From an uncultured Clostridia bacterium (GTDB taxonomy: Bacteria; Bacillota; Clostridia; Christensenellales; Borkfalkiaceae), in NCBI GenBank assembly GCA_944376455.1, contig CALWCO010000014.1, positions 1 through 36,351 of the forward strand: 36,351 bases of DNA, given 5' to 3'. Made by a program: the position numbers and the translations under genes. Below are positions 17,644 through 26,830 of the stretch, piece after piece. The stretch's first letter is position 1, and every line of letters starts with the position of its first letter. The notes beneath the pieces were generated by a model that ran no database searches, was not told the DNA's origin, and saw only the letters and a program-made list of their open reading frames with translations.

Positions 17644-18429
17644 TCAGCTTCCCGTGCGGGAATAGGCCGTAATGATTCCCCCGTCGACGCGGTTGTCGCG
17701 CACGGAAATGTAGCCGATCAGCTTGCTCTGCGCGTCCAAAGAGAGGTACATCTCCATCCCCGCGGTGATCTTTTCCTCCGTCAGCGTTGCGGGATTGCCG
17801 ATCTGCAAGGTCACGCCTTCGAGCGTCTGCACGATCATTTCGGTGCTCACCGCCCCCACTTCCAGCCGCAGGGAAGAAAGACAGGTGCGAACCCCGCCCG
17901 CCATCGCATCCAGCTGTTTACAGACGGACAACACAAGTTCAAAATTTTCATCCGACGCAAAGCCGTTCTCGGCGGAATACGTCAGCCCTTCGAGCAGAAA
18001 ATTCTCCCCGCCGTCCACGTTGTTGACGTTCTCCTGCGCTTTGCGCAGAATGTCGCCGTCCGCGGAGAGCATATAGTAGACCGTCCCGCCGTTTTCCTCG
18101 ACGGCGGCGGCATATATTTCGGGCTTTTCCTCGACGGAAAGGACCAATCGGTCGGGATATTTCTTTTCAAAACCCGTTACGGACAGATAAGGATACCCGT
18201 CAAACGTCGAAATCACCTCTTCGTCCTTGACGAAAAATATGTTCTCCCCGACATACCGCTCCTCGAGCGCGTGTTGTAGCGCGAGGGAGTCCTTTTGCGC
18301 CTGCGCCGACGAAACGCCGTAAGCGATCTCTATCCGCGACACGGAAAATACGGTATTGGCGCCGAGCAGAAGCGCCGCCAAAAACAGGACGACGGAAATG
18401 ACGGCCACCAGGGTTTTTTGTCTTTTCAT
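17644..18429 (-). CDS. ftsQ: Cell division protein FtsQ/DivIB
   Basis: Bitopic divisome protein of 261 aa. It has a short basic N-terminus, one membrane helix (about residues 5-27, VAVISVVLFLAALLLGANTVF) and an outer POTRA-like domain. 'GENIFFVKDEEVISTFDGYPYLSVTGFEKKYPDRL' is the typical POTRA/beta region, broken here as GENIFFVKDE and KKYPDRLVLSVEEKPE, with the latter diagnostic. FtsQ links FtsL-like proteins to FtsW and the septal PBP. The ATG at 18429 is chosen because AGAGG lies 10 nt upstream. A TTG ten codons earlier (18459) also has GGAG before it and cannot be excluded. It is the last gene before the terminator. Confidence 0.88.
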   Translation of the reverse strand: MKRQKTLVAVISVVLFLAALLLGANTVFSVSRIEIAYGVSSAQAQKDSLALQHALEERYVGENIFFVKDEEVISTFDGYPYLSVTGFEKKYPDRLVLSVEEKPEIYAAAVEENGGTVYYMLSADGDILRKAQENVNNVDGGENFLLEGLTYSAENGFASDENFELVLSVCKQLDAMAGGVRTCLSSLRLEVGAVSTEMIVQTLEGVTLQIGNPATLTEEKITAGMEMYLSLDAQSKLIGYISVRDNRVDGGIITAYSRTGS

Positions 18430-18537
18430 GGGTATATTCCTCTCTTTCGTATGCTTCAACCGCTCTCCTGCCCGCCGCGTACCGTGTCAGTCGCTAAACC
18501 GCCGCCCGCCGACGAGATATTTTACGATTGAAATATT

Positions 18538-19794
18538 TCACGATCCGACCCGTCGGATCTTTGCGCCGAGCGCGCCGAGCTTTCCTTCCAGCCCGTCATA
18601 GCCGCGGTCGATGTGTGAAAGATTGAGCACCTCGCTTCTGCCGCTTGCCGCCAATGCCGCAAGCGTGAGCGCGGCGCCGCCGCGCAAATCTTCGGATGAA
18701 ACGGTTGCGCCGTGCAGGCGTTCGACGCCGCGGATGAGAGCGGTGCGGTCCTTGACCGTGATGTCCGCGCCCATGCGGATGAGTTCGGGAACGTGCTTGA
18801 AGCGGGTCTCAAACAGGTTTTCGGTCAGAATGCAGGCGCCGTCCGCAATACAGTTGAGCGAAGTCATCTGCGCTTGCAGATCGGTCGGGAATCCGGGAAA
18901 CGGGAGCGTCTCGATGTGTCGGTTGCTCCGCAACTTTCCGCTGCTTCTTATGTATATTTTATCATTTTCTATATGTATTTTGCAACTGTTTTCGCTCAAT
19001 TTATTCAAAAGCGCGGCAATATTTTGCCGCCTGACCCCTTCCACACATATTTCCCCGCCGCACATGGCGCAGGCGATGAGAAAAGTCCCCGCCTCGATGC
19101 GGTCGCGCATGGGGGTATATTCCGTGCCGTGCAGTTTTTTCACGCCCTGCACCACGACGGTGTCCGTTCCCGCCCCGCGCACTTTCGCGCCCATACGGTT
19201 GAGGAACTCCTGCAGATCGCGGATTTCCGGCTCCTTCGCCGCATTGGTGATGACCGTCTCCCCCTGCGCCTGCACCGACGCGAGAATGATGTTCTCCGTC
19301 GCCCCCACGCTCGGAAAATCGAGATGAATGTTGCCGCCCGTCAGTTTTTCGGCGTTACAGACGATGTAACCGTCCCGCTCCTCCGTCCTGACGCCGAGTT
19401 TTTTCAGCCCGAACAGGTGCAGGTCGATGGGTCTGAGCCCGATGTCGCACCCGCCGGGATAGGATATGCGCGCGTGCTTGAAGCGGGTCAGCACCGACCC
19501 GAGCATGAATACGGAAGAGCGCAACTCTCTGGTCAGATGGGAGGATATGTCCCGCTCCGCCGCGTTTTCGCTGGAAACGGTCACGTCCCGTCCGTCAAAG
19601 GTTACGTCCGCGCCGAGCTTTTGTAATATTTCGCTCATATGCAGAACGTCCGAAATATGCGGAACGTTCCCGATCGTTACCCGTTCCTCGGTTAAAACAG
19701 AGGCGGCGAGCAGGACGAGCACGGAATTTTTCGCCGACTGCGTTTGCACGTTGCCGTACAGCCTGTTTCCCCCTTCTATTATAAATTTATCCAT
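18538..19794 (-). CDS. murA: UDP-N-acetylglucosamine 1-carboxyvinyltransferase
   Basis: Transfers enolpyruvate from PEP to UDP-GlcNAc, the committed step of peptidoglycan synthesis. The 418-aa length fits MurA. SAKNSVL near residue 20 holds the Lys/Asn of the active site. PGGCDIG places a Cys at about 115, the nucleophile alkylated by fosfomycin, so the enzyme is expected to be of the Cys type. RDRIEAGTF and FPTDLQAQM are further family motifs. AAGGAG stands 8 nt before the ATG. It lies between ftsW and ftsQ, where murG or murB often sits in other dcw clusters. Confidence 0.95.
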   Translation of the reverse strand: MDKFIIEGGNRLYGNVQTQSAKNSVLVLLAASVLTEERVTIGNVPHISDVLHMSEILQKLGADVTFDGRDVTVSSENAAERDISSHLTRELRSSVFMLGSVLTRFKHARISYPGGCDIGLRPIDLHLFGLKKLGVRTEERDGYIVCNAEKLTGGNIHLDFPSVGATENIILASVQAQGETVITNAAKEPEIRDLQEFLNRMGAKVRGAGTDTVVVQGVKKLHGTEYTPMRDRIEAGTFLIACAMCGGEICVEGVRRQNIAALLNKLSENSCKIHIENDKIYIRSSGKLRSNRHIETLPFPGFPTDLQAQMTSLNCIADGACILTENLFETRFKHVPELIRMGADITVKDRTALIRGVERLHGATVSSEDLRGGAALTLAALAASGRSEVLNLSHIDRGYDGLEGKLGALGAKIRRVGS

Positions 19795-19824
19795 GTGTAG
19801 TACTCCTTTTCTTTCAGACGAAAA

Positions 19825-21009
19825 TCACTGTATTATATGATTTTTTCGTCCGGCGGTGTGTCTGGAAATACTATACAGGACTCCGACAGAAGCCATCGTG
19901 ATGATGAGTGACGTGTTTCCGCTGGAAATCAGGGGCAACGGCAAGCCCGTGGGCGGAATACTGCCGCTGACGACCAACGCGTTGAGCAGAGTCTGTATCC
20001 CGAACACGAGCGTGATCCCCGACGCCAGCAGATTGCCGAAAAGGTTATCGCACGCCGATGCGATCTTAAACCCTCTGTACAGGATGAATCCCGCCGCAAG
20101 AAACAATAAAAGCACTCCGACCAGACCAAACTCCTCGCCGATGACCGACAGGATAAAATCGCTCTCGGCAAAGGGCAAAAAACGGTACTTTTGTCTGGAA
20201 TTGAAGAGCCCGACGCCGAACCAGCCGCCGTTGCCGAGGGCATAGAGCGACTGAATGAGCTGATACCCTTCGTCCTGCGGGGACGCCCAGGGATTGAGAA
20301 AAGCACTCAGCCGCAGAAGTCTGTACGGCTCGGCGATGATGAGTGCGGGCAGAGCGATCACGAAGGGAATCAACAGGAAAAATACATTGATCAGGCGCGT
20401 TCCGCTCAGAAAAATCATGGAAAACATGAGCGCGGCAATCAGCATGGTCACCGACATATTCGGTTCCAGAATAATGAGAACGCAGATCAGGAGTCCGCCG
20501 CCGACGAGCGGAAGAATGCCGAAAAAACTCTTTACCCTCGACGGGTCTTTGGCGATATAGGCGGCGGCGAATACGACATACCCGTATTTGGCCAGTTCGG
20601 AGGGTTGCACGGTGATCGGCCCGACGCCGATCCAGCGCGTCGCACCGTAATTGCTGACGCCGATGCCGGGCACAAATACGAGGGCAAGCAGTACGATCGG
20701 GACAAAATATACCACCCAACGCACCCATTTCACGGAATAAAGTTTGCGATAATCGAAGAAACCCGCTCCTATCATGGCGATCAGCCCGATGACATAGCCG
20801 AAAAGCTGTTTACGGAAAAAATAAAACTCGTCCCCGTAAAGCACTTGCGCGTTGTAACTGCTGGCGGAATAGACCATGACGACGCCGAAAAGCGCATACA
20901 ACGCCACGACGGCGATCAGCGCGACGTCCCCTATGTTTTTCTTTTCCGACGCAAGGGAAACTCCAAATTCATTCTTCCGTTTCTTCAGCGTTCCGCGCCG
21001 CAAAAGCAT
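19825..21009 (-). CDS. ftsW: FtsW peptidoglycan glycosyltransferase
   Basis: SEDS-family membrane polymerase that extends glycan strands at the septum with the class B PBP. The 394-aa protein shows about ten membrane helices. The signatures are QPSELAK, the loop FLPFAESDFILSVIGEE, and PPTGLPLPLISSG near the C-terminus. The start at 21009 is chosen because AAGGAGGG lies 12 nt upstream and similarity begins soon after. It overlaps the murD tail by 41 bp. The frame stays open 65 codons further upstream with a very Arg-rich reading, which I take as a shadow of murD. Confidence 0.93.
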   Translation of the reverse strand: MLLRRGTLKKRKNEFGVSLASEKKNIGDVALIAVVALYALFGVVMVYSASSYNAQVLYGDEFYFFRKQLFGYVIGLIAMIGAGFFDYRKLYSVKWVRWVVYFVPIVLLALVFVPGIGVSNYGATRWIGVGPITVQPSELAKYGYVVFAAAYIAKDPSRVKSFFGILPLVGGGLLICVLIILEPNMSVTMLIAALMFSMIFLSGTRLINVFFLLIPFVIALPALIIAEPYRLLRLSAFLNPWASPQDEGYQLIQSLYALGNGGWFGVGLFNSRQKYRFLPFAESDFILSVIGEEFGLVGVLLLFLAAGFILYRGFKIASACDNLFGNLLASGITLVFGIQTLLNALVVSGSIPPTGLPLPLISSGNTSLIITMASVGVLYSISRHTAGRKNHIIQ

Positions 21010-22552
21010 ATTCTTCCGCGCCCTCCTTTTCCGCCGCCGTATCGGTATTGACAGAGAACGCACATTCCGCCGCCCCTTCCGCGCACGTTTCCTGCCGCGC
21101 GGCCCGAAGCGCGCGCGGGTGCCCGTCTTGCCGCGCGGACTCTCTGACGGCGGACGCCGTCGGCAAAAGCCGTTCCGCCTGTGCGGCAGACTGCAAGCCC
21201 TCATGGGAGCTCAACTCTTCAAAGAGCGCGCAAAATCTTTCGCCGCGTTCTTCATACCCCGAGAACTCGTCAAAACTCGCCGACGCGGGACTGAGCAGAA
21301 CGCTCTGCCCCGGCTTTGCAAGCAGAGCGGCAAAACGCACCGCCATATCGAAATCCGGACAGAGGCAGGTGCGGCGGAACCCCTGCCGCACGGCGGCCGA
21401 GAGGAGTTTGAAACGGTTTTCCCCATAGAGCACCGCCTGCGCGACCCCGCCGCGCTTGATGCGCGCAAAGAGCGCGTCGTATTCATATCCCTTATCCCTG
21501 CCGCCGAGCAAAAGGACGGTTTCCCCCTCCGTTCCGTCGAGTGCTTTGACCGTCGCGTCGGCGTTGGTCGCCTTGGAGTCGTCGATATACGTCACGCCGC
21601 CGATCTCCCCGATTTTCTGCATACGATGCCGCACGCCCTTGAAAGAAGTCAGACCTTCACGGACCGACTCCGTGCTTATGCCGAACAGTTTTGCCGTGCA
21701 GACGGCGGCGAGCGCATCGGCAACGTTGTGAACGCCGCCGACAGGCAATTCATCCGCCGCAAGAATTTTTTCCTCGCCGAAAAACAATTCCCCGTCCCGT
21801 ACCCATGCGCCGTCGGTCTTTTCGCGCAGGGAAAAACGTACGACGCGGGCCTTTGTCTCCGCCGCAAACGCGCGCACGGTCTCGTCATCGGCGTTGAGTA
21901 CGGCATATTCGCTCTCGCGGCTGTTCTGCAATAATTTTTTCTTCAAAAATATGTAATTCTCCATGTTGTAATGCCTGTCGAGATGATCCTCGGTGACATT
22001 GAGAATGACGGCCACGTGCGGGCGGAGCGAGGAGAGCGATTCGAGTTGAAAGGAGGAAACTTCCACGACGGCGACGTCCTCCGCACCGAGCGTTTCGACG
22101 CAGTCGCAAAGCGGCAAACCCACGTTGCCGCAGACAACGGCGTTTTTCCCCGCGCGGCGGAAGATCTCCCCGATCATGTTGACCGTCGTCGTCTTGCCGT
22201 TGGTACCCGTTACCGCAATGACGGGCGAGCGCAAAAAGAGCGCGCCCAGTTCCATTTCCCCGATGATTTTCTTGCCCGCCTTGCGAAACGCCACGGGCAG
22301 CGCGTGATCGATGGGAACGCCGGGGCTCAAAACCAAAACGTCGCATTCTTCCTGTACGCCGGGTAAAGACTCCTTCGTCACGGCGAGCGCACCGAGTTTT
22401 TGCAGTTCGGCAATTTTTTTTGCCGCATTTCCCTCCGGCCGTTCGTCATAGACAAAAACCCCTGCCGCGCAATGTTTCAACAGGAGTTTTGCCGCCGCCG
22501 CGCCGGAACGCGACGCGCCTGCCACCAGAAATTTTTGTGTCTGCAGATACAT
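20969..22552 (-). CDS. murD: UDP-N-acetylmuramoylalanine--D-glutamate ligase with C-terminal extension
   Basis: Adds D-Glu to UDP-MurNAc-L-Ala. Motifs are VAGASRSGAAAA at the N-terminus, P-loop GTNGKTTT near 117, NVTEDHLDRH, and DDSKATNADAT. Typical MurD is about 450 aa; this one is 527. After the normal end (SFDEFSGYEERGERF, then FEEL) comes a tail of about 75 residues rich in Ala, Glu and Arg with no domain signal. The tail covers the ribosome site and start of ftsW. GAGGTG lies 8 nt before the ATG and overlaps the mraY stop, suggesting translational coupling. The tail may be real low-complexity sequence or recent loss of an earlier stop. Confidence 0.93.
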   Translation of the reverse strand: MYLQTQKFLVAGASRSGAAAAKLLLKHCAAGVFVYDERPEGNAAKKIAELQKLGALAVTKESLPGVQEECDVLVLSPGVPIDHALPVAFRKAGKKIIGEMELGALFLRSPVIAVTGTNGKTTTVNMIGEIFRRAGKNAVVCGNVGLPLCDCVETLGAEDVAVVEVSSFQLESLSSLRPHVAVILNVTEDHLDRHYNMENYIFLKKKLLQNSRESEYAVLNADDETVRAFAAETKARVVRFSLREKTDGAWVRDGELFFGEEKILAADELPVGGVHNVADALAAVCTAKLFGISTESVREGLTSFKGVRHRMQKIGEIGGVTYIDDSKATNADATVKALDGTEGETVLLLGGRDKGYEYDALFARIKRGGVAQAVLYGENRFKLLSAAVRQGFRRTCLCPDFDMAVRFAALLAKPGQSVLLSPASASFDEFSGYEERGERFCALFEELSSHEGLQSAAQAERLLPTASAVRESARQDGHPRALRAARQETCAEGAAECAFSVNTDTAAEKEGAEEYAFAARNAEETEE

Positions 22553-22561
22553 TTTTTCACC

Positions 22562-23512
22562 TCAAAGCAGAGCGAACAGGCAGAGCGCGCCGAGCAACAT
22601 CGTGATCAGACCGTAACAATAGGAAATCTTTCCCTCACTGTACCCCTTTTCCTGAAAATGATGGTGCACGGGCGCCATCAGAAAAACCCGCTTGCCCGTT
22701 TTTTTATAGTATATGACCTGCACGATGACGGTTATGCTCGAAAGGACAAAGACAAATCCCACAACGGCGATATAGAGCAGGTTGCCCGTAAAAATACCGA
22801 CACAGGCGGCAAACCCGCCCAGGCCCAAAGAGCCCGTATCGCCCATAAAGACGCTGGCGCGGTTGGTGTTGAACACGAGGTATGCCGCAAGCGCGGCGGT
22901 CAGACAAAAACACAACCCCGCCACCGCGGCAAAACGGGACTGCAGGGATATGATCAGTCCCATGGAGAGAAAATAGGCTGCCGCGCTGTTCCCCGCCAGC
23001 CCGTCCAGTCCGTCCGTGAGGTTGACGCTGTTTACGGCCGCAAGGAACACAAAAACGCCCAGCGGGATGATCCCCCAGCCGACATCGAACGCAAAGTCCG
23101 TGAACGGAACAAACACCGTCGTGAGACCGTCGAAATAACAATAGAGCGAAGCGGACAATGCGACCGCCGTCTGAAAGATTATCTTCTGCCACGCCGTCAG
23201 GCCGAGGTTTTCCTTATGTCTGAGTTTCATGAAATCGTCCAAAAAACCGACGAGCATAAAGCCCAGTCCGATGGCAACGGAGACATAGAGCGGCTTGTCC
23301 GAAAAACCGTGGAACAAAAGACAAATGACGGAAGCGGACAACAGAAAAGCCAGCCCGCCCATGGTGGGCGTGCCGCTCTTCCCCTTATGTTCTTTGACGT
23401 AACCCAAAATATTCTGCCCCGCTTTCATTCTCCGCAAAAGCGGTATCTCCGCCAGGCAGAGAATGAAAGAGAGCGCAAAAGACAGCAATGCCGCCGCAAG
23501 ATATTCCTTCAT
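22562..23512 (-). CDS. mraY: Phospho-N-acetylmuramoyl-pentapeptide transferase
   Basis: Integral membrane enzyme that moves phospho-MurNAc-pentapeptide onto undecaprenyl phosphate to make lipid I. The 316-aa protein has about ten membrane helices. SGTPTMGG precedes the Asp pair of GFLDDFMK near residue 92; NLTDGLDGLA lies near 167, and APVHHHFQEKG near 283 is the MraY His motif. The ATG at 23512 is chosen from family length and because it falls 10 bp after the murE stop. murF, which usually sits between murE and mraY, is absent. Confidence 0.95.
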   Translation of the reverse strand: MKEYLAAALLSFALSFILCLAEIPLLRRMKAGQNILGYVKEHKGKSGTPTMGGLAFLLSASVICLLFHGFSDKPLYVSVAIGLGFMLVGFLDDFMKLRHKENLGLTAWQKIIFQTAVALSASLYCYFDGLTTVFVPFTDFAFDVGWGIIPLGVFVFLAAVNSVNLTDGLDGLAGNSAAAYFLSMGLIISLQSRFAAVAGLCFCLTAALAAYLVFNTNRASVFMGDTGSLGLGGFAACVGIFTGNLLYIAVVGFVFVLSSITVIVQVIYYKKTGKRVFLMAPVHHHFQEKGYSEGKISYCYGLITMLLGALCLFALL

Positions 23513-23522
23513 GCCAGTCCGT

Positions 23523-24980
23523 TCACTCCGTCCGCATCTTCTCCATGATCTCTTCAATCACAGCATTGTCGTTATAATCGTATTTTATACCCATGATTTC
23601 CTGATAATTCTCCCCGCCTTTGCCCGCAACGAGCAGAACGTCGTTCTCCCGCAGGAGGCGCATTGCGTATTCGATCGCCTTGCGGCGGTCCTGCACGACG
23701 ACGTAATTTCTCGAATACGTGCGGTAACCCGTTTCAATGGCGGAAATGATGGCGTACGGCTCCTCATAGCGCGGATTGTCCGACGTCAGCACGCAGAAAT
23801 CGGCAAATTTTGCGGCAATTTCGCCCATGATCGGGCGCTTGCCCGCATCGCGGTTGCCACCGCAACCGAATACGCAGATGAGCCTGCCGCGGCACCGCTC
23901 TTTGAGCGCGGTCAGCACGTTCTGCAAGCCGTCGGGGGTATGCGCGAAATCGACGAACACCTCCCCGCCGTTGACCGTGCCCAAACTTTCCAGCCGTCCC
24001 GCCACGCGGTCGACGGCATAGAGCCCCGCGGCGATGTCCGCCGCTTTGACGCCGAGTCCCCGCGCACACGCGGCGGCCGCAAGGGCGTTGTAGACATTAT
24101 ACCGCCCCGTCAGACGGAGCCGCACGCCGACCAGTTCGTCTTCCAGATTGAAGAGCACTTCGCTCCCGCGAAGATCCTCTTCGCGGATGACCGCGAAATG
24201 ATCGGCGGGCGATTCAAGGGCGTAACTTTTGCTGCGCGGGCAGGTTCTTTCGATCTCCGCGCCCAGCGGATCGTCGGCATTAACGACGGCAAAGGAATAT
24301 CGCCCCGAAGAAAAGAGTTTTTTCTTGGTCGCCGCATACTTTTCCATCGTACCGAAAAAGTCCAGATGGTCCTGCGTGCAGTTGGTAAAGACACACGCGG
24401 CAAAGCGCACGGGCAAAACTTTTTCATAATAAACGGCGTGCGCCGAAACTTCCATAACGACGTATTCCACGCCGCTTTTCAACATATCGGAAAACAACTT
24501 GAAGAGCCGTATGGGATCGGGCGTGGTAAGATCGGGCGCGAGGGATATGCCGCAATAAAAAGTGCCGAGCGTGCCGATCAGGCCCGCCTTTTTGCCCGCT
24601 TTTTCGAGAATGGAGAATATGTAACGGCAAGTCGTCGTCTTGCCGTTGGTACCGGTTACGCCGATAATCTTCAGTTTCTTCTGCGGATCGCCGTAAAAAG
24701 CCGCCGCCAATCGGGAGAGTGCGGCGCGCGCGTCTTTGACGACGATCTGCGGCACGCGTACGCCGTCGGTATACCGTTCACAAACGACGGCCGCCGCGCC
24801 GCGGCGCACGGCTTCCCATATGTAATCATGCCCGTCAACATTGCCGCCTTTGAGCGCGATAAAGAGTTCCCCCCGTCCTAAAATGCGCGAATCGGTGCGA
24901 ATTGCACTCACTTCGATGTCTTTTGTTTCTCCGTAAACTTTTTCGGTCGCAATGTCTTTGCGCAATCGGTCTAACTGCAT
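23523..24980 (-). CDS. murE: UDP-MurNAc-tripeptide synthetase (meso-diaminopimelate-adding)
   Basis: Adds the third amino acid to UDP-MurNAc-L-Ala-D-Glu. The 485-aa protein has an N-terminal UDP-binding domain (AIRTDSR, GELFIALKG), P-loop GTNGKTTT near 112, TTPDP, and DFAHTPDGL in the C-terminal half. TSDNPRYEEP near 400 carries the DNPR motif that marks meso-diaminopimelate ligases as opposed to lysine ligases. The wall is therefore predicted to be meso-DAP type. It lies 47 bp after the PBP gene. Confidence 0.95.
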   Translation of the reverse strand: MQLDRLRKDIATEKVYGETKDIEVSAIRTDSRILGRGELFIALKGGNVDGHDYIWEAVRRGAAAVVCERYTDGVRVPQIVVKDARAALSRLAAAFYGDPQKKLKIIGVTGTNGKTTTCRYIFSILEKAGKKAGLIGTLGTFYCGISLAPDLTTPDPIRLFKLFSDMLKSGVEYVVMEVSAHAVYYEKVLPVRFAACVFTNCTQDHLDFFGTMEKYAATKKKLFSSGRYSFAVVNADDPLGAEIERTCPRSKSYALESPADHFAVIREEDLRGSEVLFNLEDELVGVRLRLTGRYNVYNALAAAACARGLGVKAADIAAGLYAVDRVAGRLESLGTVNGGEVFVDFAHTPDGLQNVLTALKERCRGRLICVFGCGGNRDAGKRPIMGEIAAKFADFCVLTSDNPRYEEPYAIISAIETGYRTYSRNYVVVQDRRKAIEYAMRLLRENDVLLVAGKGGENYQEIMGIKYDYNDNAVIEEIMEKMRTE

Positions 24981-25027
24981 AATACGATGTTTTCTCCCTT
25001 CTCGAATTGTCGACGATTTATATTTTC

Positions 25028-26803
25028 TTATATTTCTTCATACGGCGAGATTTCCCGCACGTCGATGATGCCTTGAAATATTTTCTGTGCGCACGGCGCG
25101 GCCACGACGCTGCCGTAATACGCCCCTTGCGGTTCGTCCACGACGATCAGGGCAAGATACTGCGGATCGTCCGCGGGGAAAAATCCGACAAAGGAGGATA
25201 CGTATTTCCCTTGCGCGATGTGGCCGTTCTCGTACTTCTGCGCCGTTCCCGTCTTGCCGCCGATCTTATAACCTTCGATATAAGCCTTTTTCCCGCTCCC
25301 TTCCCTGACGACGCCTTCCAGCATTTCCGCGAGCAGACGGGAAGTCTCTTCGCTCACCGTCCTCTGTTTCAGCGTGGTTTCGATGCTCTCGTTGGTCGAG
25401 CCGTCCGAAGAATATATCCGCCGTACGAGATGCGGCGTATAGTAATACCCCCCGTTGACGGCGGCCGCCGTCGCACAGGCGAGTTGCAGGGGCGTCACCG
25501 CGATGGTCTGCCCGAACCCGATGCGGGCAAGGTCGCAATCCCTGACCGCCGATTCGGGCAACAGCATCCCGAGCGCCTCGCCCGTATAGTCGATGCCCGT
25601 TTCCTTCCCGAAATTGAAGAGGGAAAGATACTCGTAAAAAGTTTCGCTCCCGAGCGCGAGCGCCATGTCGGTAAAACAGGGGTTGCAACTGTTGTTGAGC
25701 GCCTCCGCGATGGTCTGGCAGGAATGTTTGCCGTTGCTGTGATCGCTCCAGCATCGGATGGTCGTTCCGTCCACCGAACGCGTGCGGGCGGAGGAAAAGA
25801 CATGCGTGGGCGAAAAAGCGGACGAATTGCCCTGATGATATTCTTCGAGATTGGCCGCCGCCGTTACGATTTTGAAGGTAGATCCCGGTTCATAAATATC
25901 GCTCACCAGCGAGTTGCGCGAAAGCGCGTTCAGCGTATCGGGATCGTCCCGCGGCACGTTGTTGAGATCGTAAGATGGATAGTTGACCATGGCAAGAATT
26001 TCAAAATTCTGCGGATCGAGCACAATGCACTGCGCCGACGCGGCGGAATAGGTCTCATAGACCTCCCGCATAACGTCCTCGGCAATCGCCTGTATCTCGC
26101 AATCGACGGTCAGTTCCACGTTCAACCCGTTTTCCGCGGGAAGATATGCCGCCACCGCGCCCGCAAGATCCACCCCCACCAGATCGGTTTCATACAAAAG
26201 TTCCCCGTCCTTGCCGGAAAGATACTTATCGTAATACTTTTCCACGCCCGTCGTGCCCGAATTGTCCGTGGAAGTGAACCCTAATACCTGACAAAGCATA
26301 TCTTCATAGGGATACACGCGGGTATTGTCGCGGGAATAATAAACGCCGTCAAGATCGTAAGAACAGAGTTTTTCGATCTTTTCCTTTTCCACGCGCCGCG
26401 CCACGGTGATCTCCGAAACCCGTCCCCCCTCGATCTTTTCGAGCAATTCTTCCCTGTCGCATTCCAGGATTTCGGAAAGAACGGTTGCCGTATATTCTTT
26501 ATTCTCAACGGCGCGGGCGCGCAAAAAAACGGCATAGGAAGTTTCGTTCCCCGCCAGAACGGTACCGTTTCGGTCGGTGATCCGTCCCCGCTCCGCAACG
26601 ATCGGAATCTCGCGCATCCACTGATCGAGCGCAAGCGCGCGCAGGTCGTCGTCCCAAATGACCTGCACATAGAAGAATCGCCCCGCCAAAAGACAAAAAA
26701 GAAAGGTTATCGCCAAAACAATGGCAAATAACCTCTTTCGTAAAACCGATACGGAATACGCGGCATACCGCGATCCCTTTGTTTTTTTAGTTGTATTGCG
26801 AAT
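25028..26803 (-). CDS. ftsI: Class B penicillin-binding protein (septal transpeptidase)
   Basis: Transpeptidase that cross-links septal peptidoglycan together with FtsW. All three motifs are visible: SxxK in EPGSTFKIVT (about 306), SxN in NNSCNP (about 371), and KTG in GGKTGTAQ (about 516). The dimerisation domain opens with RGRITDRNGTVLA. No PASTA domains follow, so it is of FtsI/PBP2b rather than SpoVD architecture. The first ordinary start codon (TTG, 26716) would cut into the membrane anchor. The frame continues upstream through a basic tail and RKRLFAIVLAITFLF, back to AAGGAG followed by ATC ATT. I therefore place the start at the ATT (26803), 9 nt from that site. Confidence 0.85.
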   Translation of the reverse strand: MRNTTKKTKGSRYAAYSVSVLRKRLFAIVLAITFLFCLLAGRFFYVQVIWDDDLRALALDQWMREIPIVAERGRITDRNGTVLAGNETSYAVFLRARAVENKEYTATVLSEILECDREELLEKIEGGRVSEITVARRVEKEKIEKLCSYDLDGVYYSRDNTRVYPYEDMLCQVLGFTSTDNSGTTGVEKYYDKYLSGKDGELLYETDLVGVDLAGAVAAYLPAENGLNVELTVDCEIQAIAEDVMREVYETYSAASAQCIVLDPQNFEILAMVNYPSYDLNNVPRDDPDTLNALSRNSLVSDIYEPGSTFKIVTAAANLEEYHQGNSSAFSPTHVFSSARTRSVDGTTIRCWSDHSNGKHSCQTIAEALNNSCNPCFTDMALALGSETFYEYLSLFNFGKETGIDYTGEALGMLLPESAVRDCDLARIGFGQTIAVTPLQLACATAAAVNGGYYYTPHLVRRIYSSDGSTNESIETTLKQRTVSEETSRLLAEMLEGVVREGSGKKAYIEGYKIGGKTGTAQKYENGHIAQGKYVSSFVGFFPADDPQYLALIVVDEPQGAYYGSVVAAPCAQKIFQGIIDVREISPYEEI

Positions 26804-26830
26804 GATCGTAAGCTCCTTATCCCAAAAAAT

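Noticed and set aside
21010..21204. A 65-residue N-terminal extension of FtsW
   Set aside because: The reading is almost entirely Arg-rich, lies opposite the reading phase of the MurD tail and has no better ribosome site than the start at 21009.
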